Of a stretch of DNA of 64,000 bases, positions 50,340-63,444 are shown piece by piece. The notes below the pieces were generated by a model. The model made no database searches. It was not told the DNA's origin and worked only from the letters and a program-made list of their open reading frames with translations. The stretch comes from Cyanoderma ruficeps (lineage: Eukaryota > Chordata > Aves > Passeriformes > Timaliidae): the NCBI GenBank assembly GCA_008694505.1, contig VZDJ01007747.1, positions 28,211,209 through 28,275,208 of the forward strand, written 5' to 3'. Position 1 is the first letter of the stretch. Each line of letters begins with the position of its first letter. The translations under genes were made by a program, and so were the position numbers.

Positions 50340-51559
50340 AGGAAATGAAATAAATGACTAGGGATGGTTTGGGCTAGAGGTCCTTAGAGGATTATCTTGC
50401 CAAAGAGCAACTCCTCATGGACATTACATTAGAACTGCCTATCTGTGTGCAACATATCTGCCACTTTTAATGATAGGGGATCACAAAAGGGCATTATACC
50501 AGTCATATATTTCCTGAAAACACTTGCATACTGTGTGCATCACCAGGTTTTATGGCATGGATTCAGGACATTGCAATTCCTTTCCTGACTGCTGGCACCT
50601 CTACATCTGTTGCTGGATTGGGGAGAGCCTAAGCATGGGAGAGACTTGGCCTTAGGCCATCTCAGTATCCTCAAACCTTGGCAGGCAATTAAACTGGAAA
50701 CAGCATGGATATCTCTTATCTACACAGCATAGGAAAGAAGCTGTTGTAAAATGCAACATCTTCTGCTCTCAAGTAGCATGCAGTACCATTTAAAATCTGA
50801 TTTATAACAGCAGATTACTTCTGTCTTCCAAAGGTGAAAAAAAATGATGAACAAGAGATATGTATAGTCTGAGTATAATTACCAGGACATAAGCTATATA
50901 TGTTTTTTTCTGTATGGTTCTTCAAAACAAAACTTAAATATGAAAAAAGCTGAAATAGTAGGAATAACTCTGAAGACTACTTTTATATATGCCTCAGAAA
51001 AATATAGAATGGAAGATAAATAAAAATAACTCACTACAACACAGTATAAAATCTGACACTTCAAAACAGTAGGTTCTTTTATCTCCAGGGAGATAAACAG
51101 AAGAGTTGAAAACTACATTAAGGATACTTTATGGTATAGTCTTAACATCTAGGAAGGAAGTTTGGCTGTCTGCCACCACCTTCTGAATTAGACAAGCAAC
51201 TTAGAGCAAGAAAATTCATGCTTATTCAGCAGCACTTTAGGGATGTTCTTCTTTAATATTTTAGCTTGCAATGAAAGTTTTCTTCAAGATGTTAATAAAG
51301 TCAGATGTGATTTAAAAACTTTTGAGTAGAAAACAAAATTGATGTATAGGTTATTTTCTGTTTAGACTAGTTTCTTATTTTCTATGTACTACATCTCGTC
51401 TCTCAGGTTCTATCTTTCAGGTTTTGAATATGTATGTGAATTCCAAACACACACAGCCTAAATTTCTACAGATTTTATGAAAATTCTCATTTGGTGACTG
51501 GATGAGAGACATGCTAAATATCTCCTTTGAGGTAAAGGCTACAGCATGATTCTACTGAA

Positions 51560-51618
51560 TTACTATTATTGTTATTCTTGTTGTTATTCTTTTGGTTATT
51601 ATTCTTGTTGTTGTTGTG
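51560..51618. repeat. (TTG/TTATTC)n degenerate repeat
   Basis: Repeated TTATTCTTGTTG and TTATTATTCTTG words ending in (TTG)4. A degenerate trinucleotide-based simple repeat. Confidence 0.85.
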
Positions 51619-51800
51619 TAATGATAAATACATGAGCATATGCAAAAGAAATATGTTATAATCTCCACAGCAACTGAAAATATTAAAGCTTCTTCAGTCT
51701 AGGTAAATGCAAATAGAAAGCACAGAATCAGTTAAACAGAAGTTGACAGTTTGCATTGCTCATGAAAAGACTTGTATATATGTAAATTTCCTTGGAACTA

Positions 51801-51845
51801 CATTTTCAGGTTTTTTCAGGTTTTTTCAGGTTTTTTCAGTTTTTG
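51801..51845. repeat. 10-bp tandem repeat (TTTTTTCAGG)n
   Basis: About four copies of a 10-base unit, TTTTTTCAGG, with the last copy changed to TTTTTTCAGT. Each unit looks like a polypyrimidine tract plus 3' splice acceptor (TTTTTTCAG/G), so four acceptor-like sites are stacked at 10-base spacing. Simple slippage is the likely origin. Confidence 0.93.
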
Positions 51846-52319
51846 TATGAATTCATTAATTGCCTGATAAGATTTAAAATCAATACAGAAGCAAGAAGGT
51901 AAAGTGGAGATTATGTCTTCAGAAGTTACACAGCTGGTGGCTCTGCAGAATAGAAGAATTTATAAAACCTTTAAACGAGCTGGCCCAGGTATCATAACTA
52001 GTGTAGACACAGGGTCTCAGAACATACTGCAGGTTTACTTGCTCTCATTCCCTCTGTATGACACTATAAATTAAGAGTCACCCTAGAAACAGAGTATAAA
52101 ATTTGAGTGTAAACAGGTTGATCGAACACATCTACCATGATCCATGAAGCATTTCAGGGCCTTTGAAATGGCTACCATCCAAATAAAAATTACAGGCAAA
52201 GTAAGCCAGGCCTTTTATCCTCATTCCCTAACATAAGGTTTTATCCAGTTATGATAAAGGACACAAGCACTCTCACTAATGTGCTCTTCCATGTTACAAA
52301 TAAAGGATACGAGATAATA

Positions 52320-52740
52320 TTAAATGACTGCTGCTAGTGTGTTGGCATTCTTGTGTGAAAGAGAGCTTGATTACCATTGGTGCCTGTAATTACCCAAAGA
52401 GGGAAGATACTTGAGTATGTAAGATGCCTTTCTTGTGCAAATACTATAGTCCACACCCTATGGTGTAATGGATGTCTGTAAGAATTATTTAAATTATCTT
52501 TTAAATGATAAATGCCCGGTTATTTAAGTCTTTTTTTTTTCTTTTGTTGTTTCTATCTTTTTCTCTTTTTTGTGTGTGTGCTAGATAGCTGTCCATTTTA
52601 TCCATCTGCAGGTGCTTTTTTAATAGGTTTATTGCTATTACAAGGACAGAGCTGAGTGGGCTGCAGCATAATTGCAGATGGGATGCACACTGTGAAAAAG
52701 CTGATGTTTTAAATGTCAAGTCAATTTTTAAGGGGAAAAT
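52320..52740. other. Possible conserved noncoding segment
   Basis: Two parts look like vertebrate conserved noncoding DNA rather than neutral A+T-rich sequence. Bases 52360-52440 contain GATTACCATTGG and GTAATTACCCAAAG (homeodomain-type cores). Bases 52590-52700 contain CATCTGCAGGTGC (an E-box-rich palindrome: CATCTG, CAGGTG) and GCAGCATAATTGCAGATGGG. There is no open frame of note and no repeat signature. This is pattern-based inference; there is no alignment behind it. Confidence 0.2.
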
Positions 52741-54068
52741 GGCCCAGAAAAAATACAGATCTATGATTTAGGGACACTATTTTTAAACAGTTGATTGCTG
52801 GTAACTGAAATAATGTTCTAACTTTAAGCAATTATGAAATAATCCTATGATTTTGAAACTCAAATCGGTACCTTGCAAGGGAGAGTCAACTTTTCTTTTT
52901 AATAAATGACTGATGATTTCTTTTTAATAGATGCTAGATGACTGACTTTAGAAACTATGAAAAATAGTTTAGTAAATAATAATTTTAAATGGAATTATAT
53001 TTTAATTTAATTCCATTAAGCCTTTTAAAAAACTTTATTTACTTTCTTCATATGTACAGACTAAGTTAAATTACTTGGTTCTACTTTGTAAAAATGTTAA
53101 AGTTGAATTTGAGGTATAAACAGATGGAAAACAGGTAAATTCTTAAGTTTTAAGTTTTTCCACCTGTATGTCAGTTAAATGCAATTTTTTTTCCACTGCA
53201 TGTACTAATTTTGTTTGTATCTTTTTGTCCACTTTTTCAAGACTTTTTAACTAGACCTTTTTTATCATATATTATTCAATACTGCATTTCATATAAAAGT
53301 CATTAATTTGTAATGTTTTTAGTAAAATCTTTTTTAAAACTACTGTTATAACATCAAAACACTCCTTAGACATACAAATGCATTTCCACAAAGATCCTTG
53401 AAATTAGATTGCACTATTTTTTCCCTTTCTTACGTTTATAAGTAGAGATGTTAACCAAAATTAGGAAAAAAATTGGTTTTTTAGTTTTGTTTGTCAAGCA
53501 TGCAAAAGAATCAACTTTTTTTTAGCTCCCTAGCATTTTAATGCATTAAGATATATTCAAAGCACAAGTTCAATTAGTTTAAAATGCAGTGAAAGAACTC
53601 AGGAATTCTGAAAATATGGTTTCAAGTTGTTTCTTTATGTTAAAGTATTGCAAATATTTTCAGACAGAACTTTTTTTAGAAGAGAATCGCAAGACAGGAA
53701 AATAATATACATCTCCCTAGTTTTGGAGGGTTTTTTAGTGTATTCATAAGAACTTCACCTCATTTTCTCTTTGTTTTCTACATAAATGCATAAAATTTCT
53801 GCAACCATAATCATTAAATGTAGCAGGGACACTAAGTGTGTGGTCAGGTCTTAAGTGTCATTCTGCATGTGTACAAGCAGGTGAATTTACAGTATAGAAT
53901 TTTTTTCAAATTCTAAAAATCCTATATTTCAGCTCTTTGATTTTTTGTTTTAATTATATGGCAAAATTCACATTATAGTTATTGAATTGCAAAGGTTATT
54001 TACAGGAGTAATTGTTGGTCCTGATTTCTATGGAAATGCATCAAAGGTAGCGATATTTAAAGTCATTT

Positions 54069-54598
54069 GTGGTTTCTAGACTTCACGTCTCTGATTTTAG
54101 ACAAGTTGGATGTAGACACAGGGATAGTTTAAAGGCTTTCGTGCAATGTAAGACACCGATGAAAGAGCAGGAGTGGCAGAAGAATACAATGTGCCATGAC
54201 AACTTTCCTGCTTGGGTTTGCTCTCCACTGTCATGGCTGTCAGGAGCCATGGAACCTCCCTGGAGGCAGGCTGGGCAGGTTTGTGGTGGATCTGGAAAGC
54301 AGCATCCTATGGCATCCTGCATCAGAAACAGGCAGCTGGGATGGATCTCCCAATGGGCTGGAGTGGGAGAGCCAGGCAGATGTATTTGTGCCCTCAGGAC
54401 CCCAGCTTTGGGAGGAGCAGTAAGGTGAGCACTTCCCTATCCCACACCACCACACTTCGGTCCTTGAAGGGTGCTCTTGCATGGAACAATCTCTCCTATA
54501 CATTCTTTTCTTGTTTAGAAAGTTTCTCAATGTGTCTGCATTTATGCAACAGAAGTTGTTTTCAGCCTTGTACAGATGTTTCAGGTTCAGCTATATAG
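54069..54598. other. G+C-rich island with five overlapping open frames
   Basis: The stretch 54160-54480 is markedly richer in G+C than its flanks (for example CCATGGAACCTCCCTGGAGG, GGCTGGAGTGGGAGAGCC). Open frames of 75-128 codons overlap on both strands: 54069-54428, 54196-54423 and 54212-54598 plus; 54530-54240 and 54322-54083 minus. So many simultaneous frames reflect a local lack of A+T-rich stop codons rather than coding. No product is recognised. A donor-like GGTGAGCAC occurs at 54424. A lost or lncRNA exon, or a decayed repeat, are the alternatives. Confidence 0.22.
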
Positions 54599-57394
54599 CA
54601 GTTTTAAACGCAGGGCACCAAGTTTGCAAACTATTATCAACCATGCAAAAGGTTGGCTGGTCAGAAACAGAAAACAGATTTTGCACATGTTTTTAAAGCT
54701 GCTTTTGAAATAACGATAACATGTACAAATAAGTTAGAGGAAATCTAGCTTATGTTCGTGCATTCCAGAATATTTAGGGGAATTAAAATATATACAATTA
54801 AAACCAGGAACAATTTAATAAGATTTATTAGCTAAGTAGTAATTTCCAAGTATCCCAAAATCATGTATTTCTGCCTAGTAATGAAACCCTAGTATTTGTT
54901 AGACGAAATGTAGCATCTGATCTGCCATAGCCCAATAAACCAGTTTGCACAAAAAGAAATGGAGAAATATTTCTTCCTTTGCAAGGTCAAAAGTTTGCAA
55001 CTGTAGAATATAAAAGGAAAATGTAAACTGGGATCTGGCCAGAACCAGAGCATAAGCATTTATTTTCTACTGAAAAATATCACAGAATCTCTTTCCTAGC
55101 TAGGAGTGGTCTCTGTATTACCCTAAGTGACCATTTCAATGATGCACTTAGAATGACAAATGTCTAAACAATGCATTGCAATAGGTAAAATATTATTTTC
55201 TTCTTTAAATTCAAGAATCAAAAATATTACAAAAGCACTTAATTTACTTTGATTTTATGTCACAAATTTTTATACACTATAAGGAAAACCTGTCTAAAGG
55301 TTCCTTGTGTTTCACTGATCCCTTTTAAAGTTATGCATGTCTTTTGCAAGTCTTTTCATTTCAGAACCAAGATTTTCTTTGAAAACTGGTGTATTTCTAA
55401 ACAGTCTATGTCTCCAAACAATTTGAAACTGTGCAAAGCAATTCTGAAGGATATAACTTTACAGTCATTGCAAGACAATGAATTGATTTCTCAGTTTTAA
55501 AAACCCTTTTTTATATTTATCCTTTCATAGGGATATGTCATTTGAAGTACATTATCTCAGAATTGTTTTTTCCACATTTATCCTTCACCAGTTTGAACTG
55601 GTAGAAGTTTAAAAAATTATTTTGAAGCTTAGAGAATTAATTCTGGCTACTCTGCTGGTGTTATGAGATAGATAGCATTCAAAATATCATTTTCTATTCC
55701 ACTCCTGTTTTGAAGTTCATTTCTTCTTTAAACTTCGAAAAAAGTAACAAACACTGCATATTTTACAGTGTGCTTTGGGCAATACATGGCACTGACAGAA
55801 TACCATCAAATTTCAAGTGGTTTTGTGTTTCATTTTTTATGATTATCAGTAAATACTGCAAAGTTGCATACTACCATTTCCTATGTAAAACGTGAACAAT
55901 CACTATTTCTGAGAGGAAATCACAACTAAACTAGAAAAACTATTTCACATAAGCTATAAAATTTAGACTTATGTAAGAGGACAAATACATTTTGTCCAGA
56001 TTTTTTTCAAGCTTCACTTCTTTTTTTGGCCTCGTTTGAGTGTAATTTAAAAAAAAAAAGGTGCTGTCAATGTCATGGGAAAAAAAAAATACAAAACAAA
56101 ACAAAAACACTCTTGTTCTTGATTGACTAGTTTTTATTTTTACTGATGTAGTTAAGGAAGAATACCAAAATATTTCCAGCAGCCAAATGTTCTGCAAGCC
56201 TAAAGGTCTTTTTTCCATGACCCCTACAGCAGCTCAAGAAAAGGAACAACTATGAGGCATTGGTACTCAAAAATTCACAGCCAAATTTGTTTCTAAGGAA
56301 ATGGTACTAAATAAAGTTTGACACTCTTTCATCAGGGCTACTGTATCAGTCTGTCCTGGGGAGACGAATTTAGTTTCATATTTTTTCATTCCATCAGGAT
56401 GGTAATAGCAGCAGTTTAGAGTCATTTTAACATCCTCTCTATGTCACTTTTCACTGAGTTCTTAAAAGTGCTTTGGGGATTATTTTTTTCTTTGTCTACT
56501 GGTGGTTAATTTCCTTTAATCCCAAATCTCTCAAACTCTGAAACACTTCAGATGTGCAGAATTATCCTCTTTCTAAACTACTCTTCACATCATCATATTC
56601 TGTCACTCTGTATATTTCACAAAAATAGGTTCTCTTCCAGAAGGATACATTTCCACATTTCACACCCTTTATATATATATGAAAGTGCTCAGAGCCTAAC
56701 CTCTCTATAAGTGTAATTTCAGTGCACAAGGTATTGACACAATGGGTTCAGTTCATTTGCTCCTTGCTGACTGTCTGTTGACAAGAAGTTGACATCCATT
56801 TGAATTGCTTTAGGATATCCTTCCTGATGTCCATCTATGAGTCCAGACTGGCACATATCTCCTGTAGGCTCTTTGTCAGATATGTCAGCCACATTTAAAT
56901 CTCCCAGGTCATCTCAGATGGCACTAGGCACCTTTGTTTACAAGGCAGAATCAAACACTCCAGCACATCATTTTTCTGTGGGACCTAGATAACTGTTTAA
57001 ACACAGCTCCAGGGCACCTCTGAATATGGAAGGTATCTGTGCACTGCTGTAGTCTGTTCAGTAAAACCTTTGATTTGTCCTCACACAACTGGTAAAATGA
57101 GCCCCAAAATAGCCACTTGAAACTTTTTCCAGGTAATAGAACAAACATTGTTCTCCTAAGTCTACAATGCAGCAACAAAACATACAAACCACAGGTCAGA
57201 GAAAGAATCCAAAAATAAGAAATGAGATTGCATGATTTAATAAACAGGAATACACTATACATAAATGGTGATTGGCTTTGTTCATTCCAAAATCACAGTA
57301 TGAGTAAGTAGATACGTATTCTCTTTTAGAAGTTCTCTCATTTTCTGTAATTGCTTAGAGGGTGGTGTTCTCTCTTGTTTTTCTTTCGGCAGAT

Positions 57395-57475
57395 TTTGGG
57401 GGTTTGTTTGTTNGTTTTTGTGGTTTTGGTTTTGTTTTTTTGGGGTTTTTTTGTATTTTGTTTTTTTTGTTTTTA
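57395..57475. repeat. T/G-only tract with an ambiguous base
   Basis: About 80 bases almost only T and G, with G runs (GGGGG, GGGG) spaced by T runs and an unresolved base at 57413. The G runs are too few and too far apart for a convincing G-quadruplex. The frame running through it (57362-57625) is low complexity. Confidence 0.92.
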
Positions 57476-58590
57476 ATTCATTGCTTTACTGTCCTGATGA
57501 TGGAGCAGGCTTGCTCCAAACTGGGAAAAGACTTTCAAGTGTATTTCACTCACACTTTGTCTTCAAAGAATTATTTATTCCTGTACACATGTGATCTCAC
57601 TTTGTACTGCAGGAAATGTCAATAATTTTCAGTGACAATGGGGAGATGCTGCCTCAGAATTTCTAAATTTGCTAATGCAGACTTTAAAAGGTCTACACAT
57701 GAACAGCAACACTAAGTTCTCGGTATGCTGATAACCTCAATATATTTGATTTACACCTGCAGTAATAAATTCCTGTTTCTTTGTTCTGCAGAAAAACTTT
57801 CAGGAAGTAACTGTTGACATTTTCAGCAGGCAGTCCTAATGAGTCAGAAACACAGGAGAAAATTAAATGAAAATACAAGAAAAAAAGAAAGATAATATTT
57901 TCCTCTGTAGATAATTTGCAAAAAGTGCATATTTAGGCTTTCTGGAAGGTTAGTTTAGACAATAAAAAGATAAGGCCTTGCAGAAACTGATTCTCATCTA
58001 AAAATTTTTAGATGGGCAGTATATCTATGTAGAAGTTTAAGTCTTACTATATTTTAAGTTGGAAAACTGAAGCCCAAAAATTAAAATCAGAGTTCAGCTT
58101 TACCAAATGAATCATTAGTAGAATCTTCCTGACTCTGCTCCACAGTAAGGGGGCAATGAGTGACAGGCTGTTTGGTGCTTCTTTGCCAGCCAGAGTTAAA
58201 CCATGACATACAACAACAGGTACTTTTTAAAGCTACACATATATAACTGCCTGAATTTCAGTGCAGTTTTGCTTATACAATGTCCTACAGTATCCTGTAT
58301 AACATGTTTTGTTTGTTTCTCCAAATGAGAAAGCTTCAGAATTTTAGTGCAGTAGTTTGATATTTCATCAGTTCTAGGAGATTCTGAAGTACAGACTAAA
58401 GCTTTCCATTCATTTGCCCTCTTGGCATGATTTTATGTTATTTCTAATATTTGCAGTGGGCTACATCAGAAAAATCACTATGCTTGTCTAATTATCACCT
58501 TTAGGATTCTAATTTTGCTTTCCCCAGATGTCTCAGGAAAACTGTTTAGCTTATTAAGAACTGCAGCAAGAGCTTCACAGACTTCATCTT

Positions 58591-58606
58591 AAAAAAAAAA
58601 AAAAAA
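58591..58606. repeat. Poly-A run of 16
   Basis: Sixteen A bases with no recognisable retroposed gene or SINE body immediately upstream. The preceding CTGCAGCAAGAGCTTCACAG does not match a family I know. Confidence 0.9.
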
Positions 58607-61600
58607 GGATGTGAAGAATTTATGTAATTATGTTATTCTCAAAAAGTCAAAAGCAAACACTGATTTAAAATAATTACATTTTTTCTGAGATTCCTACTCT
58701 GACATGTGCCTATAACACAGTTATTAATTACACATATGATTAGTATATAATTTTATTAGAATTCCTGTTTGCTTGTCTCCATTTCACTGCTTCTCTCCTT
58801 TCTCTTTGTCTCCATTTCATAAAACATTCTCCTTGAGTTTTTTTTTCTTTTTACTATGTTTTATTTAGAAACTCTCTTTATTTTTTCCCATTTTTCCCTA
58901 TTTATTTATGTGCTTGTCTTCTTGTTAGTTGGATCTGCTTTTCATATTATGTCTCCCACAGGATGTGCACTGGAACAGAGGAAAGGTTTGAGGGGGAAAG
59001 AATGAAAGAGAGAAACTAGCATGAACTGTCCATAATCCCCTCTGATTCCTCGCTGAAAAGACCACCAACAGGCCAGTGGCAACAGTAAGGGGGGGAGAAC
59101 AGGAGACAGGGGTGAAGGACTGAAGATTAGACTGGGAAAAGGGAGAGAACAGGAAAAGACAATGTTGGTCTTTTTGTTTTCCACTACCCAAATCTGTAAC
59201 TAAATATTTATTTTAATTGACAATAAATGTAGTCAATATTCCTGAAAGCAAGTCTGCTTTTCCTGCAATGCTAAGTTGTAAGTGATCTCCCCATTTTTGT
59301 CCCAACCCCTGAGATTTCTGCTCTCCCTGTTTTCTCCACTGTCTTCTTTCCCAGAGGTGGGTTGAGGGCAGCTGGGTGGGAGTTTGGCTGTTAGCCAAGA
59401 CTAAGCAACCACACCAAATCAGATCAAGGTGTGCATAAGGTTTTTTCTGCATCCTGCAGAAGAAATCATACTAAAGCTTTATCTGTTACAATCTTCAAAA
59501 TCAAGTGTTGTTCTTCAATATTTCTTTAAAAGAAGCTGGTGGAAATACCTCTACTATAAATCTTTAACCTTAAACCAGATAGGAACTGATCAAAATTCTA
59601 AATTTTATTTATTTCCACTTTTTTTTCTTTTTCTCCTTTCTGCCTTCTTCCTTTTCTGCCACAGTCTCTTATCTTTTAGCTTTTTTCCCCCTACTCTCTC
59701 TCCTCATTTTCCTGTGTCTTCAGTACCATAAAGGAATTAAATTTTACCCTCATGTAACATCATGGTCAATATTTTAGTCATGTGTGCAACAAACTGCATT
59801 TTTTAACAATGTGTGTCACTGAATCTCCATTAAGGTTACTGTATCTATGACATTACATAGCAACTAAGATCCGGTCTGGAATTCCTTATGGTACTTAATG
59901 GAGCCATTCTCTTTTTATGTAATCAACTGATAAATTAAATTATTTTGTTCAGATTGAGGGCCTCTGAATAATAAATAGCACTGGTTGGGTTTTTTTTTAA
60001 TATTATCCCATTATGTAATTTAATAAAATCAATGTTACTGGTTTTGTCATGTTTAAGTTATCATAGCTACCTTAAGGTACAGTTCTTTAGATAATTTTTA
60101 AAAGTAATAAGAAGAAATGAAAACTAACCTTTGCCGACTACCATAGTAGATTTTATCCTTTCATTTTTTATTTGTGATATATGCTGCAACATATGAAATT
60201 ATTCATTTCTACTATTAATATAGTAAACACAAGAGAATGTAACATATTTATATAGAACATCAGATGCTCTTTTACAGATTACTGAAAGAGATGACACTTT
60301 ATTGTCAATGACATTACCTGAATTGGCTGTGTCATTGCATAAACAGTATGGTTTGAGCATGCATTGGCATGATGTACTGGCAATTCTCAGAACAGCAGTT
60401 TTCATAAACCCCAATTAGAGATGACAGTGCCAAATCATCATAAATCTTGATGAAGATTTGGAGACAATGATTTGTGTTCTAACAGCAGTATGACAAAAAC
60501 ATTACAATTAGTATTCATTGAACTCCATGAAAATGAGCCAGAAATCTTTTGAAGAACAATAAATCTATACAGAGGTGCCTGTCTTAGATGATTTGAAAGA
60601 AACATAAGGTCCTAGAAAATGAAATTTGCCATGAATCCATCAAAGGAACATTTTCTGTGCCTGTAATTATTCAGGAAAGATTTTTGTAATAAAGATACAT
60701 TTCAACCATTTTTCTTTGTTCATGTATGATTTGTGGGTTTTGTTGTGTTATGCTTGTAACACGCTTTTTTTTAATCCTGAGATCTCGCTGTAGAAAATGT
60801 AAGCAGATACCTCTAAGGAATATTAAACCAAAACAGAGTTGGCATAAACACATTCAGTATTGACACCCAAATGAGTAGTGTGTGGGCAGCAATTTAAACA
60901 CCAGCTTGCAAAGCAAAATGGCAGTATAACAGAGCAAGAAGGTGATCATCTTTCTCCATATGGCTCTGCTGAGAGCACACATACAACCCTGAATGCTGAA
61001 ACTTCCTGGGAGTTTCAGTATGAGGGTAATACTGACTAACTGTGTCTCTATTCTCAAACATATTCATTGATATAAGATAAGGTCTTCTGGAACCTTTCAC
61101 GAGACACACTCTTCTTTCTTTCTGTCACTGACATTCCACAGTGTTATCCTTGCATTTGTATTTCTGAGTGGCTATATTTAATAATCCACTGAAGAATACA
61201 TGTCAAAACAGTTCAAGCATTGTTTTCTTCTAGAAATTAATAAATTATTTTAGGAAATATGTTTTTAATTAAAATAAGAATTGCAATATAAACAGAATTC
61301 ATATAAAGCTTTTCACAAAACAAAAGTCTTTCCTTTGTCTAACATGAAAACTTAAAGGTTCCACTTCTATCTATGTTTTTCTCTAAGTACTATACTTTCC
61401 CAAATAAAAGAAAATTAGGGAAAGTAGTTTACCTACAGTGTTCTTTACTTTCAGAGTTGCAGAGCTAGGTTTACTATGTATGTAAGTAGTTTTGAGGTTT
61501 TTTGACCGAACTACAGTTGCTTTAAGTTTTTTTCCTAAAAGTTTTTTTTTTTCCTTCTATTAAAATAGAAAAGCGAACTAAGCCCTGTTCTGCTCTTTTC

Positions 61601-63271
61601 TCTTCTGATCTACTTGTATTCTATCCTAGTCTAATTTAGTTACTATTCTTTTCTCAGCCCAAGAGTATGTAGGGTCTTAGCAACTTCTTGATGACTTATT
61701 TGTGTCATGATGCTTTGTACCATGAGAATAAAATAGTCAGCCGCACTACTAGGTATCCTCAGATAATAATGAGTGCAATATTAAAGATAATTAAAGTAAT
61801 AGTGTTGATATTTCAGCATTATCTAAACAACTAGTGAAGTAAAACAGGCTTCTGTATTTTAGCTTTTACTTGAAACAGTTGAACTAGAGTCTAGTCACTT
61901 AACTAGCTGGAATGGATCTGTACTTCTACTGGGAAGTATAATTTCATATTGCATTCAGACATATTTTATTCTAACACTTATTTCATCATCCATTTGTGCT
62001 CTTATTGGCATCTCACATTATTTCAAACAATTCATTGATTCATTGATTTAGAATGGCTGCTTTCTTTTTATTTTTTGTGAGGAGTATTTGCTTTTAGAAA
62101 TAAATGTCTCCCTTTAAGATACATGAGTCATTTTCTTTTCTAGTAGTAAGTAAATCATCGTAGTGATGATTTATCATCAAAATCTCATCATTAGCTTTGC
62201 CCTTATTAACCTATTATTAAGAAAAAAATTAAAGTTTATGCACTCCTTTTAAATGTTAATAGAAAATATAAAAATAAAAAATGTTGTTTGCAAATGGAAC
62301 ACATTGATAGCACCTGTCTCAGCCATCTAGTGTTGTGCAAATCTACTATGTGGATGAAGAGATGCCAGCATGTAGCTTGGAGAACATTGACTCAGAATAA
62401 AAATTTATGTAAATGAATCCTATACTTGATCAGTCAGTATCAAGATCCAATGAAAAACTATGAAAAACTCTCCAAAGATTCATGGCATGCAAATATCTTG
62501 TTTAACTTTTTTGAAAATTTTATTGGAAAGGAAGTACTAAAGTAGAAAATGTCATTATACAGTGCAAAAGACATAATTTGATAGGCCTGTAAGCAAAAAG
62601 TAGCAAGTTTCCAAAATTCAGTACCCCTTGGACTAGACCAGATCATCATCTAGTTACAAAGTATAAAGTTCAAAGCATTTGGAAAGGGAATGACATAGTA
62701 GAAACATTGAAGTACTACATAATGCATAAGTTCAAATTTAGGACTAAGATGTCTTTTGGTTATGCCAGAGGTTTTTCTACAAATGCCCTGACACAGAGGC
62801 ACAAGTGCACACAAGGTCAATGTTGTAGTACAAAAATCCCTGAAGGAACAATTTCAATTGCATAATGTCATCATGCAGGGCAAGAAGAGAGCCACATGAT
62901 AGATATTTGTAAAATTAGGTTGACCCATGCACCATGGAAAGAACTCTAAATCTCTGTTATGACAAATCAAATCTGTGTCTGGGATGAGATAGAAAGATAG
63001 AATCATGTGCACCACCAGCAGCTTTGTAACACACTGGTGATCCTTGTGAGTCTGCTTATTACCAAAACACAGTTACACAAACACAAAACCACAATTAAAT
63101 TAACTCAGGCTATGAGTGGCCCAGGCAAGTCCTGAAACTTGCACTGCCACATCAATGCAAGTTTATGGACTTCTGTTAGCAAGCCAAAATCATACACACC
63201 CAGTTAAATACAAAACAGAATTTTAGCAAGAGAGAGAATAACCAAATAGAATCTGCACTGAGATTGTAGTC

Positions 63272-63444
63272 CATCACTGGAACAGACTTCCCAGGGAAGT
63301 GGTCAAGCCTGTCAGGGTTCAAGGAGCGACTGGACTACACTCTTCATCATATGATTTGATTTTAAGTAGTCCTGCAAGGAGCAGGGAGTTCATTGATGAT
63401 CCAATGAGTCCCTTCCAACTTGAGATATACTATAAATCTGTGAA
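63272..63444 (+). mobile_element. CR1 LINE 3' end fragment
   Basis: Plus-strand CR1 tail. Landmarks are CACTGGAACAGACTTCCCAG, GGTTCAAGGAGCGACTGGA, AGTCCTGCAAGGAGCAGGGA, GATGATCCAATGAGTCCCTT, CCAACTTGAGATATACTATA and a decayed terminal repeat (AAATCTGTGA). The body differs from the 11.5-kb copy (CCTGCAAGGAGCAGGG instead of the GTGGCAGAGGGGTTG type), so the two come from different CR1 subfamilies. No coding potential remains. Confidence 0.9.

Larger units (their letters stand above)
48721..52319. other. Unique DNA, no gene seen
   Basis: Starts with a mixed-composition stretch carrying a 137-codon plus frame (48729-49142) of no recognised family, then A+T-rich DNA with three simple or tandem repeats. 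Bases 50340-50720 are moderately G+C-rich with no assigned identity. Confidence 0.5.
54599..63271. other. Unique A+T-rich DNA, no gene seen
   Basis: Simple tracts at 57.4 and 58.6 kb only. The frames at 57262-56951, 59191-58925 and 59429-59731 contain no recognised domain; the 58.9-59.7 kb frames reflect purine- or pyrimidine-rich composition. Confidence 0.6.

Noticed and set aside
57395..57475. G-quadruplex
   Set aside because: Only two G runs of four or more, separated by long T-rich loops and an unresolved base.
57362..57625. Phe/Gly-rich 87-codon frame
   Set aside because: It runs through a T/G-only tract containing an unresolved base.
58591..58606. Poly-A run as the tail of a processed pseudogene or SINE
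   Set aside because: No recognisable body upstream and no target duplication.
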